DNA of 64,000 nt from assembly GCA_002633005.1 (NCBI GenBank), contig NMRA01000029.1:31294-95293 (forward strand), in the 5' to 3' direction. The position numbers and the translations under genes are program-made. Under the pieces are notes generated by a model, which saw nothing but the letters and a program-made list of their open reading frames with translations, made no database searches and had not been told where the DNA came from. Each line of letters begins with the position of its first letter. Within the stretch, counting starts at the first letter, position 1. Positions 22,700 to 35,269 of this stretch are shown here, piece after piece. Source of the stretch: Phoronis australis (lineage: Eukaryota > Phoronida > Phoronidae).

Positions 22700-24310
22700 G
22701 TAAGTCCCGGGCTGCGACCAACTGTATCAAATTCGTATCGTTAGAAAGCCCGTTATCTGTTGGTGTGCCATGATAACGTACATGTAGGAAGAACAATGAA
22801 ACAATTTAATTTTGATGCGAGAGATTTCAAACTGGATAATTTTAACTGTAAACAGATAAACTGAACTTAATTAATTCAATAAGTTATTAAAGTAATTAGT
22901 ACTATTACTCATGTAAGCATGACACGTTTGGCATCAAAGTTGTCTACGTTAAAGTTTTTTATCTGAGAGACGGTGAATTTTTGACACTACCGTCACACCG
23001 TGACAGAAATTTACAGAAATTTATATTTTTGTTGCAGTGTAGATTTTAAAATTACATCTTGTATGTGTTTTCATAATGTATATAATTTGCATGTCTGATT
23101 GTATTATTAAATTACTTTCTTTCTCCGTGTCTATCCTTATCTCTCTCTTTCTGATTCTGTGAGTCTTCATCTGTCTGAAAATGCAGGAATTACGGATCAT
23201 GGTAAGGGTATTACCTAAAAATGGGCATGGATTCCCATCTCTCCGGGTAATGGGAGATACGCCTATTATCGTAGAATGTAATTTGAGACATTTACAGATT
23301 TTAAGAATATTAACTGTTTAAGGTGAGACTTTATTGAAAATGTTCATTCTTTCTTTACTGACAAAAATTGTCTCTTTTGAAATGAAACTCAAATCAAAAG
23401 TTGTTTTTGATATAAACAGCACGGCTTTAACGCCAATGTGAGCTGATGCACGGGTCTGTTCCGGAGGGTACTTTAGTATTGACGGGGGCGTGCCACTTTT
23501 TAGAGAGACAGGAGGATTATAGCGAGTGGGGACCCAATTGTTTGCCTGGATCAAGCTTAGCTCAGTATGAACATCTTGCTTCTGAACAGGCCAAAAACAT
23601 TATATTTAAAATAGGAAACCTCTCCTGAATAAGTTTTGTTTTAAAATTGCGTCTTTCGCTAGGTTTTCAATGCATAAAGTTAGCCATTCCACCAGAAATC
23701 TGGCCGTGCAAAACCAACCCGTCTGATCGTCACGTCCAGTGTACACTGTGAGAATATTCCCCTCGGGTCTGTTATGCTAATACAATTATTATCAAAGAAG
23801 TTGTTTCATGCAGGAAATTGCAAGTAATGGGCAAAAGAACCTCTGATTGAATAAATAGCTATTCACTTTAAACTAGCTGGTGTTTTATTTGAACCAATAT
23901 TCCGTATTAAAAAATGCTTGTTGACAGTTACAGCCAGATAGAACTTTTGTAAGGACGAAATATAGTTATCTTTCATTTCAAAAACTTTTGAGGTTGTTAA
24001 ACCACACAACAATGCGAACCTATATCGATGCGCCGTATTCTAATTTGGCTACATTCTAGACGGAATAAGTGTAGTATTGTTTTTAGACCCAAAACTTGTG
24101 AACTACATTTTGTCGACGCGAAGAGTGACGTGTCTACCCCGGCGCATATCAACCACAACCGAATTAGATGTCGACTACTGCAAAAACCATTGTCGAGAAA
24201 CTGTACTATAAGAGCTTTTGTCCGATAACATCGAGCAAAAGTGGGAACATGACACATCACAATTTTTTTACACGACAAGAGGTTGTCGTTTTTAATAGAA
24301 AAATAAGCCA
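22700..24310. other. No gene seen
   Basis: AT-rich, short frames only. Nothing recognised. Confidence 0.55.
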
Positions 24311-24312
24311 AA

Positions 24313-24484
24313 CAGTGGCGGATTTGTGGGGGGAGCCAAGGGTACCATGCCCCCACTCCCAAAACTCTCCCTCTCCCTAATTCTATTTGGCAGTTCGGGG
24401 GTGCGAATGTCTGACGGGCAAAATCTTGGCTAATACTCTGCCCTGCCCCCTTCCCCCCAACTCAAAATCTTGGGTCCGCCCCTG
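24313..24484. mobile_element. hAT-like MITE (CAGnGGCGGA ends)
   Basis: The left end CAGTGGCGGATTTG and the inverse of the right end CAGGGGCGGACCCAAG bound 172 bp rich in G/C runs. These ends are typical of common hAT-type MITEs. Flanks share only CCAA, so the 8-bp target duplication has decayed. Confidence 0.65.
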
Positions 24485-24992
24485 CCAAGGCAATTTCAAC
24501 TAATTATCGGGAATTTTGAATCTCCCCACTGTGTCTAGTCAGACGGATAAATAGATGAAATTTATTTTTAATCTAATAGCAAAAAACAAATAATGGCAAT
24601 ATTGAAGTTTGCTCAACACACAATAAAGTTGCAAGGTGGAAAATTATTTGTTCCCACAATGTCTCATTTTGCCTCATTTATTCATACATAGACCCTTGGT
24701 GGGCAGACAAAATTTTGACTTCCCAATCTTAAGCCAAAGAGCCAGTCGCCCAGATTAGTACCTAAATACGTGCAGTGCTACAAAGTTTTCAAAATTGCGA
24801 TTTGGCGGGGCATGAAGACCACTACGACACGGCTTTTGCTGCAAGGCGGTCCCTCAAATCATGGATTTCCGCCATGCCGCGTAGTTGAAGGCTTAGCAAC
24901 TTTGTCTTGTACATAATTCAGTACATGTTCAGAAATGTTTACGCACACGTTATACCGTGTCAGTACGCGTAGCGTCAACGTTCTCCTTCCAT

Positions 24993-25020
24993 GTCACGTG
25001 ACCATTTCTACGCGTAGAAA
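24993..25020. promoter_or_regulatory. Two adjacent palindromes, GTCACGTGAC and TTTCTACGCGTAGAAA
   Basis: A perfect 10-bp E-box palindrome (the CLEAR/TFEB-type site GTCACGTGAC) is followed two bases later by a perfect 16-bp palindrome. The surrounding 100 bp is rich in CGCGTA words. It may be a regulatory site or a MITE end. Confidence 0.35.
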
Positions 25021-25830
25021 AACGTACCGGTATTCTGCGCGTACAATAAGTACATTTTAACGCGCAGGAAGACACTCATCCTTGAATGGATGCTTTGTCG
25101 CTTCATAGGCACCAGCTTCTGAGTAAGTTCTATTTCGTTTACTTATTTGTTGTTTTCATTAAGATAATAGCCTTCTCTCAATTCACCCCACGCTTTGACG
25201 AACTTTGTGACAAAGAGCTACAAAGAGCTTTATCAAATCAAGAGTACACGCAGGTTATAATGATCATTTTCTGCAAAAGTAATGTGTACTTTTGCAGTAG
25301 CAGTGTCTCTCAATGAGGCTAAATCGGAAACCCTGCAATATTCAAGCTTGATTCCTTCCTAGTCACATTGGGATAATACTCCGAGGATGACATCAGCAAT
25401 AGACATTCTTATGGTTAAAAATAGTGGAATGTACATTTCCTTCCCATCACTTTTTCTCTGGTTTCATGCTGCTTGGAACCCGGTGTTCCACAATTCATTG
25501 CAAATGTATATCCGACAAATCTCCCGTAAAATTGTCAAGGAACGACATATTCATAGCTTGCATCCTCATGACGTGACATCCAGACTCTAAAATATGCTCC
25601 TCGCAAGCGACGTCAGGGGGTTGTAACCTCCATTTAACCTTGCCTCTCGCGCCACAATAACTTGCACTTTGCTGAGTGTATTTTTATGAGGCCGATTGGT
25701 TTTTCGTGTAAAAACATGAAAGCATGAAGTGCACGAGACTAATACTACATCTCTCCGTCTACGGTTAGATTTAGTTCAATAAATTTGATCCGTCCAAGAA
25801 GCAAACTCTTAATTTACATCACTTACCGCT

Positions 25831-26040
25831 ATAAAACTGGGCTCGATTTGTTCCTAACTCAGACGCCGAAATGGGGTTTGGCTTTGCAAAGAATCTCACA
25901 GTTCGTTATTTGTTGAGACTATGCTCAGCGCACAAATTGACATGTCGCGATAAAGCAACTCGCAGAGCCCGATCTCGGGTCCTTTAATGCCCTGAAACTA
26001 TTTGCGATTTGACTAAGGAACAAATCGAGACCAGTTTCAT
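25831..26040. mobile_element. MITE with 30-bp terminal inverted repeats
   Basis: 25831-25860 and the inverse of 26011-26040 match at 26 of 30 positions (core CTCGATTTGTTCCT). Both ends continue by one T, so flanking TA could be the target duplication, as in Tc1/mariner relatives. A diverged relative lies at 9157-9300. Confidence 0.75.
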
Positions 26041-27059
26041 AATAGTAAGTGGCCTCTTTGAAAGCCATGACAAGACCTCTGGAATGTATAAAAAAATTTT
26101 GCGGCAGCGTGTCTAGACGCAGAAACAATCAATTAATTTCGGTTTGGCTACTAGTAATGGACTAGAAACACCAAAAGACCGAAGCATGATATTAGTCAAA
26201 CAAATTGTTGACTTTTATTATTCGGGTTTGGCGTCTTATTCCACGATACAATTTAATCGATAAGTAATCTATTGCAGACACTGACAAGTTGATGGATTAT
26301 CTCGAGACCTCACTTCAACGTAACTCCATGGACGTAAGGGAAAGATTTTTTTCATCCTCGTGTCCATAGTTTCAACAGATGTGGTCTCCGACCTTGTTAG
26401 GTCTTGGAGATTTAGACGATGGTAATAACTCAGGAAAGAGAAGTTTGCCTCCAGGACAAAAAATACCAGCAACAATATTAAGCTGACGACGGATGACGAC
26501 GAATTTCGGGCCGATCCGACTACCCCTGTCCCCCCCCTAGTGGCAATTTTAATTTCTACGGTCGCCTCTGTGTCTTCGTAATGATCTTGTGTTGATTGGG
26601 GACACTACAATTGAGCTGTAACGAAAACTTAACGCACTTGGAGGATTTTGTAAAAACCCGCGTCTTACAGTGAATCTAGAAAAACTAATGTCCTCGCTTT
26701 CAAGCGTCACTGGTGGTGCCGTCTGTACACACGAAAATCGTAGTACTTTGGCGATAAATTAATTGAAGCCAAACCGTGTTAAAAATACGTGCATGTGTTA
26801 AATTCCCCTGTCGTCTCAATTGGAGTCAAGCCTGTCAAGTCTGCAAAGTTCTTGCAGTACAAGCTCGAAAAGCATTAAATTTGATAAAAATTTAAATATG
26901 GTACCGTATACATCCGGGTTTTGAGAGGTATACTGGCAGGGTGACGTAGATTTATTTCTTTCAGAAATTCGTCAGAGCTTACTGAGCACTCTGTTATCAA
27001 TAATTCGACTAAATGTCAACTCTACTGTATTCTCAAAACGGAACTATAGTGTGAAAAAT

Positions 27060-27430
27060 ATCTGTACTTATTAGACCCCTTGTTTTAGATGCTCAATGCT
27101 CAAGTTTTACATTGAAACAGGACGGCACGCAGGTCCAAAAGAGGATGAGAGAATTTGTGGAATATGCAGTGCTGGTCAAATTGAAAACAAGATTCATTTT
27201 ATGTGTCACTTCCCAGTCCTAGGTGATGTGCGCAGAAATTTGGTGACGAATATCCCAGATGCTGCCAGAGTAGTTAGATTATTTTGAAGCCATAATCTTT
27301 GTGAACTAAAAAGCCTGGCCGCAGCGCTATATATTTCAAGATCAACAGTGCAAACAGCTGGAATTTTATCACTGTAAAGTTGTAATGTAAATTGTATTAT
27401 GAGGCCAAGGCTTACATATAATAAACATTT
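27060..27430 (+). mobile_element. LINE 3' end fragment
   Basis: The plus-strand frame FYIETGRHAGPKEDERICGIC ... ENKIHFMCHFPVLGDVRRNL (split) matches the cysteine/histidine C-terminus of CR1/Jockey-type ORF2. It is followed by a short 3' UTR ending in AATAAA-like sequence (about 27420). It is 5'-truncated, as is usual for LINE insertions. Confidence 0.6.
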
Positions 27431-28164
27431 CTGGTTCTAGCTCTGCTGGAACGTCTCTCCGTTAGACGGAGGCAAAAACAACTTTATCGCGTCTGTGAAA
27501 GCGCCAATTTAAAATTTAGTAATGGACAGTCATGACAAAATCGTACTTCTGAGACGCACGTGTCTCCCGCTGAGGGACCAGGCTGACGTCAGCCAAGGCT
27601 GATCATACCCGACCTTAGTGCGCAAAACTAGGGTCACTCGTCTCGAAAGAAAACTTGGCACTAGATTACGTCACTGTTTGGCCTTCTGCAATCCCAACCA
27701 TCATGATGCGGATTCCGTTGCCGCTGCTGTTGACGAAATCTTAGAATACTCGAATTAGTGAAATTCCCAACATTCTTGACATCTTCCAAATGCTTGATGC
27801 CACAAAACCTCTAGCGCCTCCTTCAGCCAGAAAACAGAATCACTTCCACGGATTGCTCCAAACACTAGTTTTTGAACTCGCTGTATTTCGAAGCTTTTCC
27901 GGGCTTCTTGGATCCCGATGATCACGACACCTTTAGTTCTACCAAGACTACCACCCTCGCCGTGACTTACCACAAGACGATGTTATGCCTCAGTGAAGTT
28001 GTAGCACAGAGCTTCTCTTCTCAATCCACAAGAATCTCCGGATTTCCACATCTTTCCTCTCCCGTCCTCACCTTCCATGTAATGGATGGTACCAAACCGC
28101 CCTTGCCGACGACAAGAGACTGACGACTATGTCCTTAAGCCAGAGACGACTCACTGCTTCTTGT

Positions 28165-28252
28165 CTCGCTGGTTCCCTGCGTGCCGCTAGATGGGGCGGT
28201 AGCCGCGCCAGCACGCGTGCTGGCTGGGCTAAGCACGCAGGGAACCAGCGAG
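28165..28252. mobile_element. 88-bp MITE with perfect 20-bp TIRs and 10-bp target duplication
   Basis: CTCGCTGGTTCCCTGCGTGC (28165-28184) is perfectly inverted at 28233-28252. TGCTTCTTGT occurs directly on both sides (28155-28164 and 28253-28262). The middle holds another palindrome, CCAGCACGCGTGCTGG. A 10-bp duplication fits Mutator-like (MULE) elements. Perfect repeats imply a recent insertion. Confidence 0.9.
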
Positions 28253-28264
28253 TGCTTCTTGTGG

Positions 28265-31200
28265 GTTTCACTTTCTACCCGATGACACCCGAGTCTCTGG
28301 AATCTCGAGTTTTAAGAGTTTCTCTAAGTTTATAAAGAACCTCATAAAAATGTCAAATCTTGTTTCTTAACTTCGGAACATCATATCTCAGAAATGGCTG
28401 TTCGGATTCACATACAGCTTTCACATCCTATGTTTTATGCGGTGGTCTCCAACCTCTGTTTGGAATTGTTTTCAAAATCAAGTTTTACAGGCTTTCTGTC
28501 CCCAGAAAATTTAATACTTTTACCGAGTTAAGAGGTCAGTATAGTAGATACACAGACTTGCCGATATGGATCTACATAGCCTTGAGGTATTTAGTTGCAG
28601 TATGCTACAGCTTCCGGGATTTAAATGGCGTAGAATACGTGCCCAAAACCGCAGCTGATTACTCTAGACCCAAGGCTCCAAACAGAAAACTCGACTTAAA
28701 ACTCGATTTTAACTCGGGTCATCAAAAACAAAAATGAATTAGTTATACGCCTGCATAAACCATAACGTACAACAAGAGCAAAACCAAAGATTCACTATCC
28801 GTCGAGTCGAAACAGTTAAGTAAAATATCAAGAGCACATGCAGGTTCGATTACGAATATTGGATTTCCAACCCAGATTTTTGAGAAGAAAACGAGAGTAT
28901 AATACAAAGAAACGTTTATTTAAACGTGATCGCAAGCAGATGGGTGAGGACTCGCCGTTTTACAGATTCCATTCAGAAAACATCACTGGAGTTCATTCGT
29001 ACCAAATATAAATCTAAGACGTGATCTTCAATTGCAGGGCTTGCAATAATCAACGACAAAAAAAGAGGAAAATTTTCTAGGTGATGTATCGTTCCACAAA
29101 TAGACTTGTGTGATAGAAATATTTTTGTGTCGTACAATTTAACTGAAATAGACGTTTTTGCATGAATAAAGTCAAAATAATGACAAAAAAGTGACGAAAA
29201 AGTAGGAAAATGGAAATCAAATAAGAGAAAATCAAACCAAAAAAGGAAATCCTCTTAAAAGAATTCCAAGCCCTGTAATGAGCAACAAAACAGTTTGTCT
29301 TCGTCAAATTGTAACTGCCTAAATAAGATTCAGTGAAACTTATAAGCAAGATTGGTTCACCTTTTAAAATGTATGAATTTTAAATGTATATCAAATTCAT
29401 TCATAACATAGTACAACTCAAACCTACCAACATGTTCACAACGTTCTATAAATGACCAAAAGTCGAGCACTCCAAAACAAAACAAAACTCGAAAACTATA
29501 TAAAACTCTATACAAAACGAAACAGGTACAATGTCATAACAAACTATGTACAACCTAAATCAAATAAAACCAAATGCACCAGACTATTTTCGAAATCTCC
29601 CCATAACACCATATAGCAAGAGACTTGATGCTTGCATAAACTTTCCCCAAAGCTGAGACAAAATAAATAAACATGTTCAACATGTACATTTAGGTGACAC
29701 ATAATTACTTCATCATTCTTCAGAAGGGAGCATGCAATTGCATATACATACATACAAGCGTGTTTTATTCCAGGTAGAAAATGTTGGATATCAGAGACAA
29801 ATTGACTCATATAAGATTATTTAAAATTTTTATGAGATCAGGTTTTTGGGTCAATGTGTAGATGTTGTATTCACAAAAGTCATGAGCAGTTCTTTTTATT
29901 CCAGTTGCTACTTTAGACTTAACGACCCAGCCATCAGTATGGGGTAAGACCAACAAGCCATAAGAGGGTGTTTATGCCATAGGTGTCTAAAAAGACACAC
30001 TCTTGAAGACAGCTCCCATTGTACGTTTTCCTTGTAGGCATCACATGGGAGTTGGGGTGGATTGCATTCACACAGTGCCACAAGAGCAACTCCCCACCCA
30101 TATCACAATCATGGCAGACTAATGTCACTACCATACACAGCTTTAAAGGAATTGATTTCTTTTAGCACATCACTCCTTCATCTCATTTTGCACACGTAAA
30201 ATTATTTGAAAAATCCAATTTCACAGTTCTTAAGACTAATAATCTTAGTCACCACTCCCATGAAGCTAGTTCAGCCCTAACACCAATGGCGTCTGAGTCA
30301 ACAATGTCTGTTAACCTCACAAAAAAACATAACAGACATGGTAATTTCACTTACTAGAACTGCTATTCTAAATAATATCCAATACTACCACTTTTTTACT
30401 TTCAAAGGCTGATGACTGGGTGTTGTTTTGCAGCAGCTGTACAATCTCTATCCTTACAGGTGAATTTCGTAACGTAATTCTTGCTGAGAAATTTGACACT
30501 ATAAAATTCTGCATTTCTGACAGATTGTGCACAAAATAGGTGAAGATTTACCTGGAACAAAAAATTGGATGCACCTGAGGTCATGTGATTTGAACTGAGC
30601 TTGAGTTGTTTTGCTTTTCCCACAGCAATATTCAATGTTTTTAACACTACATTTGCTAGACTGTTTAGACAACTATAAAACAACCAGAAACAGGTCAACT
30701 AACCTAAAAACATGTTTTACATGGTTATTAGGCCTGCCTAAATTGACCTAAATTTCAGTGAAATGATTCCACCATAAACTACGCAACAAGGGATTTACAA
30801 AGTGCTGCAAAAACTAGTTCAGTGAACTTTAACAAAATTAATGCATAGCTTAAAAATTTCCCAACAGCCCTATGCAGAGATTCACACTCAAGCTCTGATA
30901 ATTACTTCTGTAACATCGTTAACAATATCCCAATAATTAGTAATGACACATACCAACTTATGACATAATTCATTAGTTTTTAGTTATCAGAGGGCTGTCA
31001 ATCTCCTCACAAGAGGGCGCTTCAAGACAATGCTCAAATATAGGCCTTTGATCTGCTAACAGCCTTTCACATAACTACAAGGTCCTTTCTTAATTTGCCG
31101 TGGTTAAAGGGTCTATCCTACGCTTCCTAGATCTGATGAGTGTATAAAATGCTAAGATAACAAATGCCCTCAGGTCTTCATGAGCTCAGAAAAATCAGCC

Positions 31201-31940
31201 ATATACACTATGTTATTTTTTTGAGAATGAGGATCAAAAACAGGAATAGAATTCAGTTTGAAAACACCATTTAACAAATTGTACAATAAGCTTAGCAAAT
31301 AACTTGAAATCAATATCAAATTTCCACACATCAGTTATGTGAGATATTTGTATCAATTTCCTGCAGTGAAATGCTGTTTAGAAACTGATATTTGAAGACT
31401 CATAGTTTACCTGGGAATGAACTCACAGTCACTACTCAACTAGAACTTGATATTTATAAAGTAAACATACGATAGCCTTTGACAAAAAATATATGCGCAA
31501 AAGTACCCAATGCAATATTTGTTATGTGTAAAAAATGGGTATTCCACATGGAAGCCACAGAATTATTTAAAGCTACATTGAGCACTGCTTTAGCAATATG
31601 GCAATTATGGTAGGACATCCCGTCTCACATTGGTGAATGTCAAAAACTAAGGCAAGACCACACTTGTGGTCGCAATGGGGCACATACATGTTATTTTTGG
31701 ATTAATAAAACTTTGTTCATGCTTCAATATCACAGTAAATAGACTAAACAAACTCATTAAACTAAATAAACTTGTATCAAAGAACTGTTTGACGTGACCC
31801 AATACACGACCCTCACCTATTTGATTTGTCAAATTAAAAAACCAATTGGAGGTCTACATTAATGGATTTATAGTTTCATCAACTTCCATTTTCACAAGTT
31901 AATACAAACACAGATGGCGCAGCAACGCCAAGTGCCTGCA
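28265..31940. other. No gene recognised; possible long 3' UTR of the 31946 exon
   Basis: Uniformly AT-rich without clear transposons after about 28750. AATAAA occurs on the minus strand near 29763 and 29895. If the exon at 31946-32403 is real, part of this may be its 3' UTR. Confidence 0.35.
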
Positions 31941-31945
31941 AAGAC

Positions 31946-32403
31946 TTACGTCACGTAACTATTGGATACGACAAACATCTTCGGTGCATTAACTCGAGGA
32001 TTCTTTTTATTACTTGTAAATCGTTTACTGAGTCGAGGCAAGTGGTGGTTGGAGAAAGCTCCATTAGAAAAATGATGTGACAAACTGTCTGATGTCCTGG
32101 TGAGAGTCCTCTTGTCAAACTCTCGACTATTCACAAGTGCTTGTATCACGCGGCTTCGTGCAAACTGGTTCACTGATTGCCCAGAACTTGAGCCTACAGT
32201 GAAACCGTGCTGTCTCACGTGCGCCGTGATCATGGAGGGGGTTTTCGGCCGCTGCCTCTCTTCTCCCATATCATAGCGAATTCCGTCCTTTCTACATTGA
32301 CAATTGTACATTTCTGTGCTGAGCCGAAGACTGAGTCCACAACCACATTTTGAGCATGAGTTACTCAGCCATGGATTAGTCAACACTATTTGTGTTGTCT
32401 TCC
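31946..32403 (-). CDS. Candidate terminal coding exon, possible alternative TTLL3-like C-terminus
   Basis: An open frame of 458 bp follows a good acceptor (TTATTCTTCTTTAG) on the minus strand. It encodes KTTQIVLTNPWLSNSC, a cysteine group (CSKCGCG then CQC) and a basic Ser/Arg/His-rich tail ending at a TAA at 31946. If the exon 20 donor CAAAAG|GTAACT were used, the phase (1) would match and the protein would be 1213 residues, with an intron of about 9.2 kb. It may equally be the last exon of another gene. I recognise no domain. Confidence 0.4.
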
Positions 32404-32907
32404 CTAAAGAAGAATAATGGTGAACATATAAAGATAAGATGACAACTTCCAAATAACAACATTCCAGAAACTAGAAAGATTATTGTCAAGGCGTGACAAT
32501 AACGGACTCTGCGCGTGCGTATTACTGGAATTATTATGGGAAGTTACTGACAGCAACCCGTTTACCAATATGAAAAGGAATTCTTTAAAAATGTAGGAGA
32601 AATTACATATTAATTTTTTGATGACCTTTCCACTAATTGACCTCTTCCGGTGCATTATGAGCCCCGATGAGGTAGTAATTGTTAACTCGATTAAAAGTGT
32701 GGTTAATGTTAATAATCACAAATGCTTTACTTTAAGCACTTCAGAATACAAGATGAATGAAGTGGTCACACTTTCAGAAGAAAAATGCACCTAATGACCC
32801 ATGGGTGCACCAAATGACCTGAAAATTTAGAATTCAAACTCAATCGCACTTAGTAAACAGACACGTAATTCTGAAGTCTCTAGCTCAAAATTTTAGTTTG
32901 CACTCAA

Positions 32908-32920
32908 TGACCTTTGACCT
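32908..32920 (-). promoter_or_regulatory. DR1 nuclear-receptor element in tandem copy 1
   Basis: TGACCTTTGACCT, the inverse of AGGTCAAAGGTCA, a perfect direct repeat of AGGTCA with 1-bp spacing as bound by HNF4/RXR/COUP-TF types. Repeated in copy 2 (33327-33339) and again at 37454-37466. Confidence 0.5.
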
Positions 32921-33326
32921 ATTTTTTCTGATTGGTTAGGCCTATTGCAAAGTAAAGTCGGGTATTCATTTGGCAAGTTGACTTACACCAGTGTGCTGAA
33001 ATTGAAAAGAATTCCTTGAAAAACATTTTGAACGTTACATGACCTTTGCACTAATTGACCTTATCCGGTGCATTTTAAGCATCTTTAGGAGAATTATTGC
33101 AAAGCCCATGGAAAATGTGTTTAACGCTGAGAATCACAGTTGTCTAACGATTGACACATCAGAATACTTGCTGATTGAAAAGGTCAAATTTTCAGAAGAA
33201 AAATGCACCTAATGACCCCATGTTTGCACTAAATGACCTGAAACTTTGGATTCCGATTTGATTTACCTGTGGCAATCAGACCTGTCAATTTGAGGTGTCT
33301 AGCTCAAAATTTTAGTTTGCACCTAA

Positions 33327-33339
33327 TGACCTTTGACCT
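33327..33339 (-). promoter_or_regulatory. DR1 nuclear-receptor element in tandem copy 2
   Basis: The same 13 bp as at 32908, preserved although the surrounding unit has diverged. Confidence 0.5.
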
Positions 33340-33607
33340 ATTTCACCTGATTGGATGACCCGATTACTTAGAAAAGTAATTTTTTAAATTGTCATGTTGA
33401 CTTATACCTATGCATCGAATTTGAAAAAGATAGCTTTAAAACTGAAGGAGTAGCATTTTGAAAATTGCATCAAACGACCTCTTCCGGTGCAATATGGAAT
33501 ATGATTATATAACCAGTCAAAATTTATATACTGTCAAAAAGTCATATGCTGAATTTAAAGACCGTACCTGCACCCAATTTGGAGTTATTAAGCCTCAAAG
33601 TTGGTTG

Positions 33608-33656
33608 GAAGAAGAATAAGAAGAAGAATAAGAATAAGAATAAGAATAAGAATAAA
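33608..33656. repeat. (GAATAA)n simple repeat
   Basis: GAAGAATAAG units grading into five GAATAA steps, directly after the 419-bp array. Confidence 0.95.
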
Positions 33657-35173
33657 ATTGAAGAAAACCCAGGAACAACAGTACTCTGCGCTTACACGCG
33701 CAGAGTAATTATGTTTGTTTTGGTAGAAAATCAGTTGACATTCTAACTTACAAATTGCCATACCACTTCTTGTGGTATCAGTGGATAAATACCACAAAGG
33801 CCAAGGTCTTGATCTCAGCCCAAAGCAAAAACAATTTTTTTTTCTTCACAAGAACTTGACAAGAAAAAGTTGGTGTTAAGGAATAATGTGGTCTAATTAA
33901 AAAGTTGGTTTTTGAAATGAAAAATTCAGCTGTAATGAGTTTTGTGGCTTTATGCCGTGCCAACAACTATTGAGCTGCTTATCCTTCACTACTTACTAAA
34001 AGTTAGTATTTTTTGACAAATTTCACAATATACAAATCTTCTGCGATATTGTATTCTAAATTAAAGATTGGACCAAGTGAAATGTGATTAATTTTTGATC
34101 TCACAAATTATTTTGACATTTTTTTATTTCCTCGTTTGAAACAGGCACTCAGCTGCAGCAACACAAGACAACACATAATAACCTAACAAAAATCATAAAT
34201 AAATTAAAAAACTGAGAAATTAACTGTTATTAATCAAGCCAGTTATATTCAGTTATATCTAAAAACCTTCCTAAAATAGAGGCATATTTTACAAACGAGG
34301 CAGCTAAACTGAGAAGAACATCTCAATTTTAACTAAATAACTATTAACTACATTTAACTTGTTCAGTTTTCATTCCTTTGTTAAATAGCATACCTTCATC
34401 TGTTGCCCTACTTGGCAAAAAAACATCTCTTGTTTTTCTAAAAAAATTATATTTTTTGTGCATAGCACATTATTATAAATGACATTTTTACCTCCCACTT
34501 TGTGTTTTACTCAGTAATGTACCTCAACCCAGGTAAAATAGACTCTAATAAAAAATAAACGATACGCAGACTGGTCAATGAGGACTTATATAACCATAAG
34601 ACGTGTACATATGCAAGAGATAGGCCCTACCCTCACAAGTGATTTGCTTTGGTGCATGCGAAACACTTGAGTAAAAGCTACTTTTTCAAAAAAATGTTTC
34701 ACATATAAGGACACAGGGCCTAAGTACTCACATATGGTATCATTTATGTAATTATTAATAACAGAATCGATAATTTTCACTAAATATGTCAATTTGTAAA
34801 TTGATTTGAATTGACTATCACAGAGACAAAGTGACTCAGCTAAGTAGGTTTCAAAACAGCTGAAGCAGCTTTTTAAATTAACCTCAAAATTAAGTTACTA
34901 AGCAACAAGGGATAAATTGCTAGACAGTGTTGATACCCAGGGTCAGTAAGAAAGCCAATTAACTTATGGATGGTTATCCTACTTTCATAAGATACTTTGC
35001 ACTTCTTAACAGTGTTGTCTGAGTGCTAACAGTTCTGGACACGTGAATGTTTTTAAGAAGACAAGGTACATCCTGTTGTTCAGTTTCATGGATACCTTCA
35101 AAGAAATTTAAGTCTGGCCGCAACATTAATTTGCCTAACAACAATATTGTGTTAAGGGACAATAATGGCAATT

Positions 35174-35269
35174 GTCTGATATAACGTGCCCGCATTTTGA
35201 GAACCAGTTTGATGCCCGTTATTTAGTGGGGAAAACTGGTTCTCAAAATTTGGGCACGTTATATCAGAC
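35174..35269. repeat. Long hairpin H1 (37-bp arms, shared 46-bp core)
   Basis: Arms 35174-35210 and 35233-35269 pair with only two mismatches around a 22-base loop. The core 35199-35244 matches that of H2 (46872-46917) at 42 of 46 bases. The outer arm (GATATAACGTGCCCGCATT and its partner) is not found in the other copies. Weaker pairing continues outward. Confidence 0.9.

Larger units (their letters stand above)
32560..33490. repeat. 419-bp tandem repeat, a little over two copies
   Basis: CCTCTTCCGGTGCA-type anchors recur at 32641, 33059 and 33478 (spacing 418 and 419). Other shared blocks are AGAAGAAAAATGCACCTAAT and CTAGCTCAAAATTTTAGTTT. Copies are about 75-80 percent alike by eye. Each full unit carries a perfect DR1 nuclear-receptor site and several more TGACC half sites. 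Confidence 0.85.

Noticed and set aside
27590-27600. CRE (TGACGTCA) near 27.59 kb and another near 18.65 kb
   Set aside because: Perfect 8-bp sites but without any start codon, exon or other promoter motif close by.
28360-28737. 125-codon plus-strand ORF
   Set aside because: Its start overlaps a small dispersed repeat also present near 18.8 kb. No motif, and no convincing splice or promoter context.
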